Source: Planktothrix sp. UBA8402 (GTDB taxonomy: Bacteria > Cyanobacteriota > Cyanobacteriia > Cyanobacteriales > Microcoleaceae). Taken from it: DNA of 5,056 nt. The notes under the pieces were generated by a model. The model saw nothing but the letters and a program-made list of their open reading frames with translations, did not search any database and was not told the origin of the DNA. Where the stretch lies: NCBI GenBank assembly GCA_003456035.1, contig DMPJ01000012.1:1-5056 (forward strand). Direction: 5' to 3'. Each line of letters begins with the position of its first letter. Positions within the stretch are counted from its first letter, which is position 1. Of this stretch, positions 1-3,952 are shown piece by piece. Position numbers and translations under genes: made by a program.

Positions 1-1
1 T

Positions 2-43
2 TCCCGCCACCCGCTTTTCCAAATACTAGATACAGATGATTAG
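2..43 (+). other. possible 3' end of an upstream gene
   Basis: All three forward frames stop between 27 and 43, just ahead of a good terminator, so a plus-strand gene probably ends here. The frame ending in TAG at 41-43 reads to a final LFQILDTDD. The frame ending in TGA at 37-39 gives a proline-rich tail instead. Too little is left to choose the frame or identify the product. Confidence 0.25.
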
Positions 44-46
44 TGG

Positions 47-79
47 AACCCCTACAGCATAAATGGCGTAGGGGTTTTT
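47..79 (+). terminator. rho-independent terminator
   Basis: AACCCCTAC (47-55) pairs perfectly with GTAGGGGTT (68-76) around a 12-base loop and runs into a T tract (75-79). The GC-rich stem followed by T residues is typical of intrinsic termination on the plus strand. It probably ends the unseen gene to the left. On the minus strand the stem is followed by a mixed sequence rather than a clean T tract, so one direction is favoured. Confidence 0.72.
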
Positions 80-81
80 AA

Positions 82-166
82 TTGATGTGCAATAACTGGA
101 TTCAGGGACGGGTTGACGGTTTAATTTGATGTGCATTTGATGTGCGATCGTCAAATGCACATCAAA
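82..166. repeat. TTGATGTGC repeats with a 16-bp perfect inverted repeat
   Basis: The arms TTTGATGTGCATTTGA (125-140) and TCAAATGCACATCAAA (151-166) are perfect complements around a 10-base spacer that contains CGATCG. The 9-mer TTGATGTGC occurs directly at 82-90, 126-134 and 137-145 and inverted at 157-165. A possible -35 (TTGACG, 113-118) lies just upstream, and the dyad covers the place of its -10. This would suit an operator or a replication or partition site. No T tract follows, so it is not an ordinary terminator. The binding protein is unknown. Confidence 0.7.
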
Positions 167-447
167 CTGTCTTTAACCCAATTTGGGAGAGTTCACCGCT
201 CCCCAAACCCAACACAGACCACAATCCTGAAACTTTATTTCATGGTTCCGACAACGGCAGGCGAGTGCACCCCAATTTTTAATCCCAGCGACAATCACAG
301 TGATCACTCTCCTAATCCCCTGAGAAACCCGACATCCCAAACAGTCAGAGCCACAAGATTACAGTCTACCCCCCCATAACAATAGAGGCCCGTCAATAAC
401 ATCCCCATTGGATGCGCTTCTATTAAATAGATAAGGGTTTGTGGAGC
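167..447. other. gene-poor, strongly C-over-G skewed stretch
   Basis: I find no convincing gene here. By hand count 201-400 contains about 70 C and 28 G on the plus strand, a skew unlike the genes to the right. A forward ORF at 131-379 begins inside the inverted repeat and has a low-complexity P/T/S/N-rich product, so I do not call it. A 10-bp palindrome, AGTGATCACT, lies at 299-308. The bias would suit decayed minus-strand coding sequence or an untranslated minus-strand transcript. Confidence 0.45.
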
Positions 448-624
448 CTAATCCTGATCGGGTTTGTTGTTGGTTCCGAGTCGTTGCAATATCTCTCGGA
501 TTATGGGGTTAACTTTTCCCCTATCACTGCCCTGGTAACTTTGGGCTCTATTAAATACCCGGATTGAGCGAGAGATAACTGGACTATTAACCGCCCCAAT
601 ACCTGACTGATTAACGGATGCCAC
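448..624 (-). CDS. candidate small hypothetical protein, 58 aa
   Basis: This minus-strand frame is open for 58 codons from GTG at 624 to TAG at 448. The product has a believable composition, with a charged half containing RSIRVFNRAQSYQGSDRGK followed by VNPIIREILQRLG, a plausible amphipathic helix, and an acidic DQD tail. I recognise no family. Against it: the start is GTG, an in-frame TAA lies only two codons upstream, and no Shine-Dalgarno sequence is visible. A TATAAA box sits too close to the start to be its promoter. Plus-strand frames over the same bases also read partly like protein, including a hydrophobic segment at 611-703, so the real coding strand is uncertain. It would be transcribed away from the AACTGGTGC array. 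Confidence 0.35.
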   Translation of the reverse strand: MASVNQSGIGAVNSPVISRSIRVFNRAQSYQGSDRGKVNPIIREILQRLGTNNKPDQD

Positions 625-685
625 TATTTATAGTTTTTTGGGCGCATCTTTAATCACAGCAGGGGTAGCAGTAGGAATATTAGTA

Positions 686-714
686 ATATTTTTTTTAATT
701 TAAAGTTTAACTTT
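686..714. other. AT-rich segment beside the iterons
   Basis: The segment is almost entirely A and T. It includes an eight-T run and the 13-bp palindrome AAAGTT-T-AACTTT (702-714), and it lies 17 bases from the first AACTGGTGC copy. An AT-rich, easily melted segment next to iterons is the usual layout of iteron-controlled replication origins. It would also suit promoter or bending DNA. No clear DnaA box is visible nearby. Confidence 0.45.
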
Positions 715-731
715 GAGTCATTTGTATATCT

Positions 732-825
732 AACTGGTGCAACTGGTGCAAACCCCTGATATATAACGATTTAACTGGTGCAGCAACTGGTGCACAACTG
801 GTGCAGCAACTGGTGCAACTGGTGC
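732..825. repeat. iteron array: seven copies of AACTGGTGC
   Basis: Perfect copies of AACTGGTGC start at 732, 741, 773, 785, 796, 808 and 817, all in the same orientation. The offsets are 9, 32, 12, 11, 12 and 9 bases. The middle copies sit about one helical turn apart, which would place a bound protein on one face of the DNA. Such directly repeated 9-mers are typical of plasmid iterons (replication) and of centromere-like sites bound by small partition proteins. They lie upstream of the coiled-coil DNA-binding gene at 989, whose product is the obvious candidate ligand. Function is inferred; the repeats are seen directly. Confidence 0.85.
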
Positions 826-910
826 AAGTTCTCTCCAAACCACCCCCAACGGATAACCCCCTGTGACGGAATGGGACACCGATGGGGTGAGGTTGACTGC
901 TATTAAAATA

Positions 911-982
911 AACTTGAATACGGGTATTGACATCTCCAAAGGATGCCCATAGAATGAAGGTACAAACTTGAATACGACTTTA
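911..982. promoter_or_regulatory. paired operator-like dyads flanking a promoter
   Basis: Copies of the motif AACTTGAATAC begin at 911 and 965. The first reads AACTTGAATACGGGTATTG and carries the hyphenated dyad AATAC-GG-GTATT; the second keeps only the left half. They lie 54 bp apart, about five helical turns. One touches the -35 box and the other lies just past the expected transcription start. This is the classic layout of an autorepression site, probably for the downstream gene's own product. Confidence 0.55.
927..955 (+). promoter_or_regulatory. sigma70-type promoter of the coiled-coil gene
   Basis: A perfect -35 box, TTGACA (927-932), is separated by 17 bases from TAGAAT (950-955), a five-of-six match to the -10 consensus. 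Transcription should start near 962. The 5' leader to ATG 989 would then be about 27 bases, while TTG 968 would lie only about six bases from the start. This favours ATG 989 as the translation start. Confidence 0.7.
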
Positions 983-988
983 CAACCT

Positions 989-1498
989 ATGACTACCAAT
1001 GAGATTACAGTCAAGCCCAAAGGGGGACGGGGTAAACGGGCCGACTACAACACCGTCCAGGTTAGATGTCCTGAACCCGTTAAAACGGCCGTGGTTAATC
1101 TGATTGATCAATGGCGCTTGGGAGGGATTCAACAATCGGAGCAACCGACCGAATTAATGGAACTGCAAGCGGAAATTGAAGCGTTAAAACAACTGAATAA
1201 AAACTTGAATACAACTATTGAGGAGCTAAGGAAACGGAATCAAGAACTAGACAATACCCTTGAAATTAACACCCTAAAAGCTGAGTTAACGGAGTGCAAG
1301 CTAAACCTGAATACAAGTATAGAAACAATAGAACAGATAAACCTGAATACAAGTATAGAGACAACGGAGTTATCAAACCTGAATACAGGTATAGCCCAAC
1401 AAATAAAGGATATTTTAGAGGATGCTCTAACCTTGAGAGCCAACGCCGGGGGTAGGATTAAGGACGCTATCAGACAGGTTTTGACCCTTCTGGAATAG
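989..1498 (+). CDS. DNA-binding coiled-coil protein, possible plasmid partition or copy-control protein
   Basis: The 169-residue product begins with a basic segment (GRGKR at 13-17) followed by YNTVQVR and PEPVKTAVVNLIDQWR (about 20-43). A short strand plus helix of this kind resembles a ribbon-helix-helix DNA-binding unit seen in cyanobacterial plasmid proteins. Residues about 55-145 are rich in E, L, K, Q and N and should form a coiled coil. They contain NLNT at 72, 106, 118 and 130, the last three in a 12-residue period. The end (DALTLRANAGGRIKDAIRQVLTLL) is probably a helical tail. I chose ATG 989 because the promoter would start transcription near 962. TTG 968, with GAAGG 7 bases upstream, would add seven residues. 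With the iterons upstream, a centromere- or origin-binding role is inferred; no partner NTPase is visible. Confidence 0.75.
   Translation: MTTNEITVKPKGGRGKRADYNTVQVRCPEPVKTAVVNLIDQWRLGGIQQSEQPTELMELQAEIEALKQLNKNLNTTIEELRKRNQELDNTLEINTLKAELTECKLNLNTSIETIEQINLNTSIETTELSNLNTGIAQQIKDILEDALTLRANAGGRIKDAIRQVLTLLE
1202..1394 (+). repeat. in-gene copies of the AACYTGAATAC dyad motif
   Basis: Four copies lie at 1202-1220, 1304-1322, 1340-1358 and 1376-1394. The last three have the form AACCTGAATACARGTATAG at exact 36-base spacing. Each keeps all or part of the dyad ATAC-NN-GTAT. All are in one reading frame and encode NLNT(S/T/G)I. They match the noncoding copies at 911 and 965, so they may be extra protein-binding sites as well as an expanded coding repeat. 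Confidence 0.75.
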
Positions 1499-1504
1499 AA
1501 TAAA

Positions 1505-1530
1505 AAACCATCCTTTGCACGGGATGGTTT
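1505..1530. terminator. bidirectional hairpin terminator
   Basis: AAACCATCC (1505-1513) pairs perfectly with GGATGGTTT (1522-1530) around an 8-base loop, seven bases after the stop of the coiled-coil gene. It ends in TTT on the plus strand. On the minus strand it is followed by six T residues, so it is the better terminator for leftward transcription. It separates two convergent genes. Confidence 0.65.
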
Positions 1531-1623
1531 CTGCACATCATGAATCAGTTTTATTTTACCTTAAAAACCAGGATTTGCTATTGTCTTGATTAGAGTTAAA
1601 AACTAATTCTAAATCTAACAAAC

Positions 1624-1661
1624 AACCCCCTGGCAAAACGCTAGGGGGTTGAGTTGTTTTT
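1624..1661. terminator. strong bidirectional terminator
   Basis: AACCCCCTGGC (1624-1634) pairs with GCTAGGGGGTT (1640-1650), an 11-bp stem with one G-T pair and a five-base loop. A T run follows at 1657-1661. On the minus strand the stem leads into GTTTGTTAG, also T-rich. It lies directly beyond the stop of the minus-strand RHH gene at 1678 and faces readthrough from the convergent gene on the left. The interval 1531-1623 is AT-rich and holds nothing else I can name. Confidence 0.75.
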
Positions 1662-1677
1662 AATGGCATTTTGAGTT

Positions 1678-1863
1678 TTACTCTTGGCTCTCTATTTCTC
1701 CGTCCTTTTCTGCCCTCTCCACCTCCTGAATTAGTAGCCAGGCCAAAAGGTTAGACAAAGAACGGAACCGTTTTTTGGCCAGTTTCTCTCCCTTGTCTTT
1801 AAGGTTTGGATCAATATAGACGTTAACTCTAGGAAGCTTGCTAGGCACGGTTTGAGCAATCAT
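1678..1863 (-). CDS. ribbon-helix-helix (CopG/Arc-like) DNA-binding protein
   Basis: The 61-residue product fits the RHH fold throughout. The DNA-contacting strand is PRVNVYID (11-18), helix A is about 19-32 (PNLKDKGEKLAKKR) and helix B is about 36-54 (SLSNLLAWLLIQEVERAEK). The alternating V/V/I residues and the S-N-L-L-x-W-L helix B are typical of small cyanobacterial RHH repressors and antitoxins, which act as dimers. No toxin gene overlaps it, so a stand-alone repressor or copy-number regulator is more likely than a toxin-antitoxin pair. It starts at ATG 1863 without a clear Shine-Dalgarno sequence. It diverges from the operon starting at 2035, and a dyad overlaps its own start, so it may repress itself and perhaps that operon. 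Confidence 0.82.
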   Translation of the reverse strand: MIAQTVPSKLPRVNVYIDPNLKDKGEKLAKKRFRSLSNLLAWLLIQEVERAEKDGEIESQE

Positions 1864-1899
1864 AGGTGCATATTAATTCTACTCTACACCTACATATTA
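1863..1899. promoter_or_regulatory. operator-like dyad upstream of the RHH gene
   Basis: TAGGTG (1863-1868) and CACCTA (1887-1892) form an inverted repeat, and CATATTA occurs directly at 1869-1875 and 1893-1899. Both repeats have a 24-base offset. They abut the start codon of the RHH gene, where autorepressors of this family usually bind. I could not fix a convincing minus-strand -35/-10 pair. Confidence 0.42.
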
Positions 1900-1910
1900 G
1901 CATGAAAGGG

Positions 1911-1940
1911 TTGACGGTGGGTGTACTTAAACGCTATAGT
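1911..1940 (+). promoter_or_regulatory. sigma70-type promoter of the right-hand operon
   Basis: TTGACG (1911-1916) and TATAGT (1935-1940) each match consensus at five of six positions, with an 18-base spacer. Transcription would start near 1947 and give a leader of about 88 bases containing the hairpin at 1963-2000. The -35 lies in GGGTTGACGGT (1908-1918), an 11-mer that also occurs at 110-120. This is the only strong promoter I see for the genes from 2035 onward. Confidence 0.68.
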
Positions 1941-1962
1941 AACCTTAGATGACAAAAACAAG

Positions 1963-2000
1963 CCCACTGGTGTCAGACTTGGAAACTTTTCACCAGTGGG
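1963..2000 (+). promoter_or_regulatory. leader inverted repeat carrying the iteron core
   Basis: CCCACTGGTG (1963-1972) and CACCAGTGGG (1991-2000) are perfect 10-bp complements around an 18-base loop. They lie between the promoter and the gene at 2035. No T tract follows on the plus strand, so it is not a plain terminator there; on the minus strand CTTGTTTTTG follows. Each arm contains ACTGGTG, the core of the AACTGGTGC iterons, so a shared binding protein is plausible. It may also act as an RNA hairpin in the leader. Confidence 0.6.
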
Positions 2001-2034
2001 TGCATAACCCCTACGAATAGGAGATGACTCTATT

Positions 2035-2703
2035 ATGACGTCAGCTAGTGTAGCCGTTAAGCGGCTTCGGTCAGAATCTTTACAACAGAAGGCCCTGAAT
2101 GAACTCAAACAAGACGCGCTTGATTTGGGACTGAGTAAAGAAGATGTGAAACAGTTCGGCAACCTGTCTATGAAGGCAACCTGGTTAGCCGCCATTGGAG
2201 AAGCGATCGCCAATGAATTTGAAACCGTTGAAACAGGGGAAGACATCACGGTACAGCCGGATAATGACCCCATAGCCGAACCTGAAGCAACGGAAATCGC
2301 CTGCTTAATTGATCACCCAGCGCTGTGTGAGGGGGAACTACGGGAACCCGCAGAGGATAGCGATTACTTAGGGAGCGATGACCGTGGGTTGCCGACTCAT
2401 TGGGCCTGGACTGATACCGACACCGACAAAATTGATATCTATTCCCTCAAGCCTGACAGTCCAATCACCCCAATCATCACGATTGAGAACGTTCAGGAAA
2501 AATTACTCACCCTTACCGAACCCAGTGCCACGCCACTAAGGGATGAGTTGACGGAACGGATGCGCCGTTATGTGGGAAATACCATGACGGCGGGGGAATT
2601 TGAAGCACTCCAAGACGAACCCTTAGACGAGTACACCGCCGCCGTTTATCTCGGTTGGTTGGAGGCTGGACAAGAAATTTTAGCCGGGGCTTTGGCAACA
2701 TGA
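2035..2703 (+). CDS. acidic hypothetical protein with SAP-like N-terminal domain
   Basis: The product has 222 residues. Residues about 19-58 (KALNELKQDALDLGLS, then FGNLSMKATWLAAIGEAI) show the two-helix pattern with a conserved K-x-T-W of SAP/Rho-N-like small nucleic-acid-binding domains common in cyanobacteria. The middle, about 62-165, is very acidic and probably extended, with several aspartates around TDTDTDKID. The last 60 residues (LRDELTERMRRYVGN to LGWLEAGQEILAGAL) look helical. ATG 2035 follows AGGAG (2019-2023) by 11 bases and is the first gene after the promoter at 1911. The stop TGA overlaps the next ATG, so the two are probably translationally coupled. Nucleic-acid binding is inferred from the N-terminus; the role of the rest is unknown. 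Confidence 0.8.
   Translation: MTSASVAVKRLRSESLQQKALNELKQDALDLGLSKEDVKQFGNLSMKATWLAAIGEAIANEFETVETGEDITVQPDNDPIAEPEATEIACLIDHPALCEGELREPAEDSDYLGSDDRGLPTHWAWTDTDTDKIDIYSLKPDSPITPIITIENVQEKLLTLTEPSATPLRDELTERMRRYVGNTMTAGEFEALQDEPLDEYTAAVYLGWLEAGQEILAGALAT
2203..2210. repeat. HIP1 octamer GCGATCGC
   Basis: This is a perfect copy of the highly iterated palindrome of many cyanobacterial genomes, in the coding sequence of the SAP-like protein. It is the only full copy in the window; the spacer of the inverted repeat near 143-151 holds a one-base variant. It supports a cyanobacterial origin. The low density would suit a plasmid or a lineage with few HIP1 sites. Confidence 0.8.
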
Positions 2704-2882
2704 AACCCACAGGAATTATGGATTGTCTAGCCCCTTGGTTTATCCCTCTATTCTGTTTTCTTGCGGGTTATTACCTAAACACAGTTATTGAGGTCAAAAT
2801 TAAACCTGTAACCAGTTTAGAAAAGCATGAGAATTACCACGGATATTTATCTCAGGTACGGGCTAACCCGAATCAAGATTGA
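2700..2882 (+). CDS. small single-pass membrane protein
   Basis: The product has 60 residues with one hydrophobic segment at about 9-29 (CLAPWFIPLFCFLAGYYL), followed by a polar tail with charged KIKPVTSLEKHE. I recognise no family. ATG 2700 overlaps the stop of the preceding gene as ATGA, the usual sign of translational coupling. ATG 2718 is a possible alternative with AGGA only three bases upstream. The open frame continues back to 2655 inside the previous gene, but that TTG start would give an unlikely extension. The last 56 bases overlap the next ORF in another frame. The short tail suggests an accessory peptide of a membrane complex or a membrane anchor that has lost its frame link to the next gene. 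Confidence 0.6.
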   Translation: MKPTGIMDCLAPWFIPLFCFLAGYYLNTVIEVKIKPVTSLEKHENYHGYLSQVRANPNQD

Positions 2883-3099
2883 CCTAGCGTTTTTTAGCAG
2901 TTTTGTTAATTTGTCCTACTCAAAAGACGTTCAGTTAGATGGGTCTTATGAAAGGGAACGTATTAACAAACGCTATAGCGTGCGGTTTTTCACCAGAGAA
3001 TATAAGGAACACTGGGAATGGGTAAAATTTGCCTGGTTTGATGATACAGTCAAACCCCCTTATATAACTCTACGCGATTACGACCCCATCCCTTTTTAA
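2827..3099 (+). CDS. hypothetical protein, 90 aa
   Basis: The soluble-looking product is rich in aromatic residues, with a convincing second half: YERERINKRYSVRFFTREYK, then HWEWVKFAWFDDTVKPPY and a final TLRDYDPIPF. It is probably a small beta-rich domain. I recognise no family. The first 19 codons overlap the preceding gene out of frame by 56 bases, and no good Shine-Dalgarno sequence precedes ATG 2827. TTG 2911 is a possible later start that would remove most of the overlap. A +1 shift between the two frames would join this domain to the membrane segment upstream, so a frameshifted single gene is an alternative. The C-terminal two thirds are the well-supported part. Confidence 0.6.
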   Translation: MRITTDIYLRYGLTRIKIDLAFFSSFVNLSYSKDVQLDGSYERERINKRYSVRFFTREYKEHWEWVKFAWFDDTVKPPYITLRDYDPIPF

Positions 3100-3145
3100 C
3101 TCTCGGATATATCTCTGTAACACTGATTCAATAGGACTTGTAAAG

Positions 3146-3634
3146 ATGTTAAGTTACTTCAAAGGTGATGATTTTAAAGGGGGTAATGTTGCTCCCGTCC
3201 AAGGTCAAGCCAATAATTTAGATGCTAATTCTGTGCATCTAAAATCTGCCGATAACGCCATTACACCCGACTCCCCCGGCAGTTGGAAAAGTTACCGAGC
3301 CGTCCCAGTTGTTGAGCAAGCCCGTGCTTTCACTGAAGAAGAAGCGGACGCTTTAACAGAACTGGAAAAACAGGAACGGATGAAACGAAAAGCCAGTAAA
3401 AAGGCTTATGAAAAGTTAGAAAAGATTGGCAATCATCAAACGGCTGTTAATCGTCATCACGAGAAATACCGTCGCAATGAAGCCCGGAACGAAAGACGAA
3501 TTCAAGGCTACAAAAACACCAGTGCAAAATATCTGCATTCTCTACGCCCTGAATACGCAAAACTCGGACAAGGGTTAGAAAAATCTGCTCAACAAGCTGA
3601 CCAAGCAATTAATGCTTTAATGGGTCAACTCTAA
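3146..3634 (+). CDS. basic helical (coiled-coil) hypothetical protein
   Basis: The product has 162 residues. The first 60 are polar and likely disordered (GDDFKGGNVAPVQGQANN, then SPGSWKSYRAVPV). Residues about 62-160 form a charged helical stretch: FTEEEADALTELEKQERMKRK, KKAYEKLEKIGNHQ, a very basic centre HHEKYRRNEARNERR, and LRPEYAKLGQGLEKSAQQADQAI. The pattern suggests a coiled coil or helical bundle, perhaps binding nucleic acid or an acidic partner such as the SAP-like protein. It has no signal peptide or membrane segment. ATG 3146 follows AGGA (3133-3136) by nine bases, and 46 bases separate it from the gene upstream. I have an impression of similar proteins in cyanobacterial accessory DNA but can name no function. 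Confidence 0.78.
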   Translation: MLSYFKGDDFKGGNVAPVQGQANNLDANSVHLKSADNAITPDSPGSWKSYRAVPVVEQARAFTEEEADALTELEKQERMKRKASKKAYEKLEKIGNHQTAVNRHHEKYRRNEARNERRIQGYKNTSAKYLHSLRPEYAKLGQGLEKSAQQADQAINALMGQL

Positions 3635-3639
3635 AACAA

Positions 3640-3666
3640 TAACCCGTGTCAAAATGGCACGGGTTA
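3640..3666 (+). other. intergenic hairpin between operon genes
   Basis: TAACCCGTGTC (3640-3650) pairs with GGCACGGGTTA (3656-3666), an 11-bp stem with one T-G pair and loop AAAAT. No T tract follows on the plus strand, so it is unlikely to be a full terminator. It lies five bases after the upstream stop and just before the GAGGA ribosome site at 3671. Possible roles are protecting the 3' end, marking RNA processing, or reducing downstream expression. Confidence 0.6.
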
Positions 3667-3685
3667 GCATGAGGAAAAACGAAAC

Positions 3686-3952
3686 ATGATTCAATTTTAT
3701 CGCATAATTGGCTTTTTTCTACTAATAGCGAGTAGTGCTTCCCTTACCTCCCTCCTAGCCCGTTTGATTCAAGATTTGAGAGAACCTGCTTTCTGGGTAT
3801 CGCTCATTTTATCTCTGGGATTAGGTATCGCAGGAACCGTTATTTATTGTACCCGGAACCCAGAAGCACAGGACTGGATTTTTACTAGCTTAATCGTTGT
3901 CGGGTTTGCCATTGCCTTAATCGTTGGGGGACTAATTCAATGGTCACGGTAA
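3686..3952 (+). CDS. three-TM membrane protein
   Basis: The product has 88 residues and is almost entirely hydrophobic, with TM segments at about 6-27, 35-55 and 66-84. The loop between the last two reads CTRNPEAQDW (55-64). The arginines near 26-32 suggest that this loop is cytoplasmic, a weak inference. No cleavable signal peptide is evident; the first segment is probably an anchor. GAGGA at 3671-3675 lies ten bases before ATG 3686. The 3' end overlaps the next gene by 13 bases, so the two membrane proteins are likely made together and may assemble. Size and topology would also suit a holin-like protein or a small transporter subunit, but no specific motif supports either. Confidence 0.75.
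   Translation: MIQFYRIIGFFLLIASSASLTSLLARLIQDLREPAFWVSLILSLGLGIAGTVIYCTRNPEAQDWIFTSLIVVGFAIALIVGGLIQWSR

Noticed and set aside
173..307. 44-codon minus-strand ORF from GTG 307
   Set aside because: Short, cysteine- and tryptophan-rich product with no recognisable pattern; AGGAG lies too near the start. Composition alone can explain it.
131..379. 82-aa forward ORF
   Set aside because: It begins inside the 16-bp inverted repeat, has no ribosome site, and its P/T/S/N-rich product follows the C-rich base skew rather than a protein pattern.
732..825. CRISPR array
   Set aside because: Repeats are only 9 bases, spacers are 0-3 bases apart from one 23-base gap, and no cas gene is present.
851..859. 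DnaA box near the iterons (complement of GGATAA)
   Set aside because: The minus-strand TTATCCGTT departs from the TTATNCACA consensus in its last part; a single poor match is expected by chance.
730..1020. 96-aa minus-strand ORF across the iterons
   Set aside because: Its C-terminal half is just the iteron read as APV and HQL repeats, and it runs through the promoter and start of the better-supported plus-strand gene.
1240..1536. 98-aa minus-strand ORF
   Set aside because: Antisense shadow of the coiled-coil gene; repeated VSILVFRF is the NLNT repeat read backwards.
1890..2273. 127-aa minus-strand ORF
   Set aside because: Overlaps the operon promoter, leader hairpin and the start of the SAP-like gene, which has a ribosome site and a recognisable N-terminal domain.
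2513..2710. 65-aa minus-strand ORF
   Set aside because: Antisense shadow of the SAP-like gene with a low-quality basic product.
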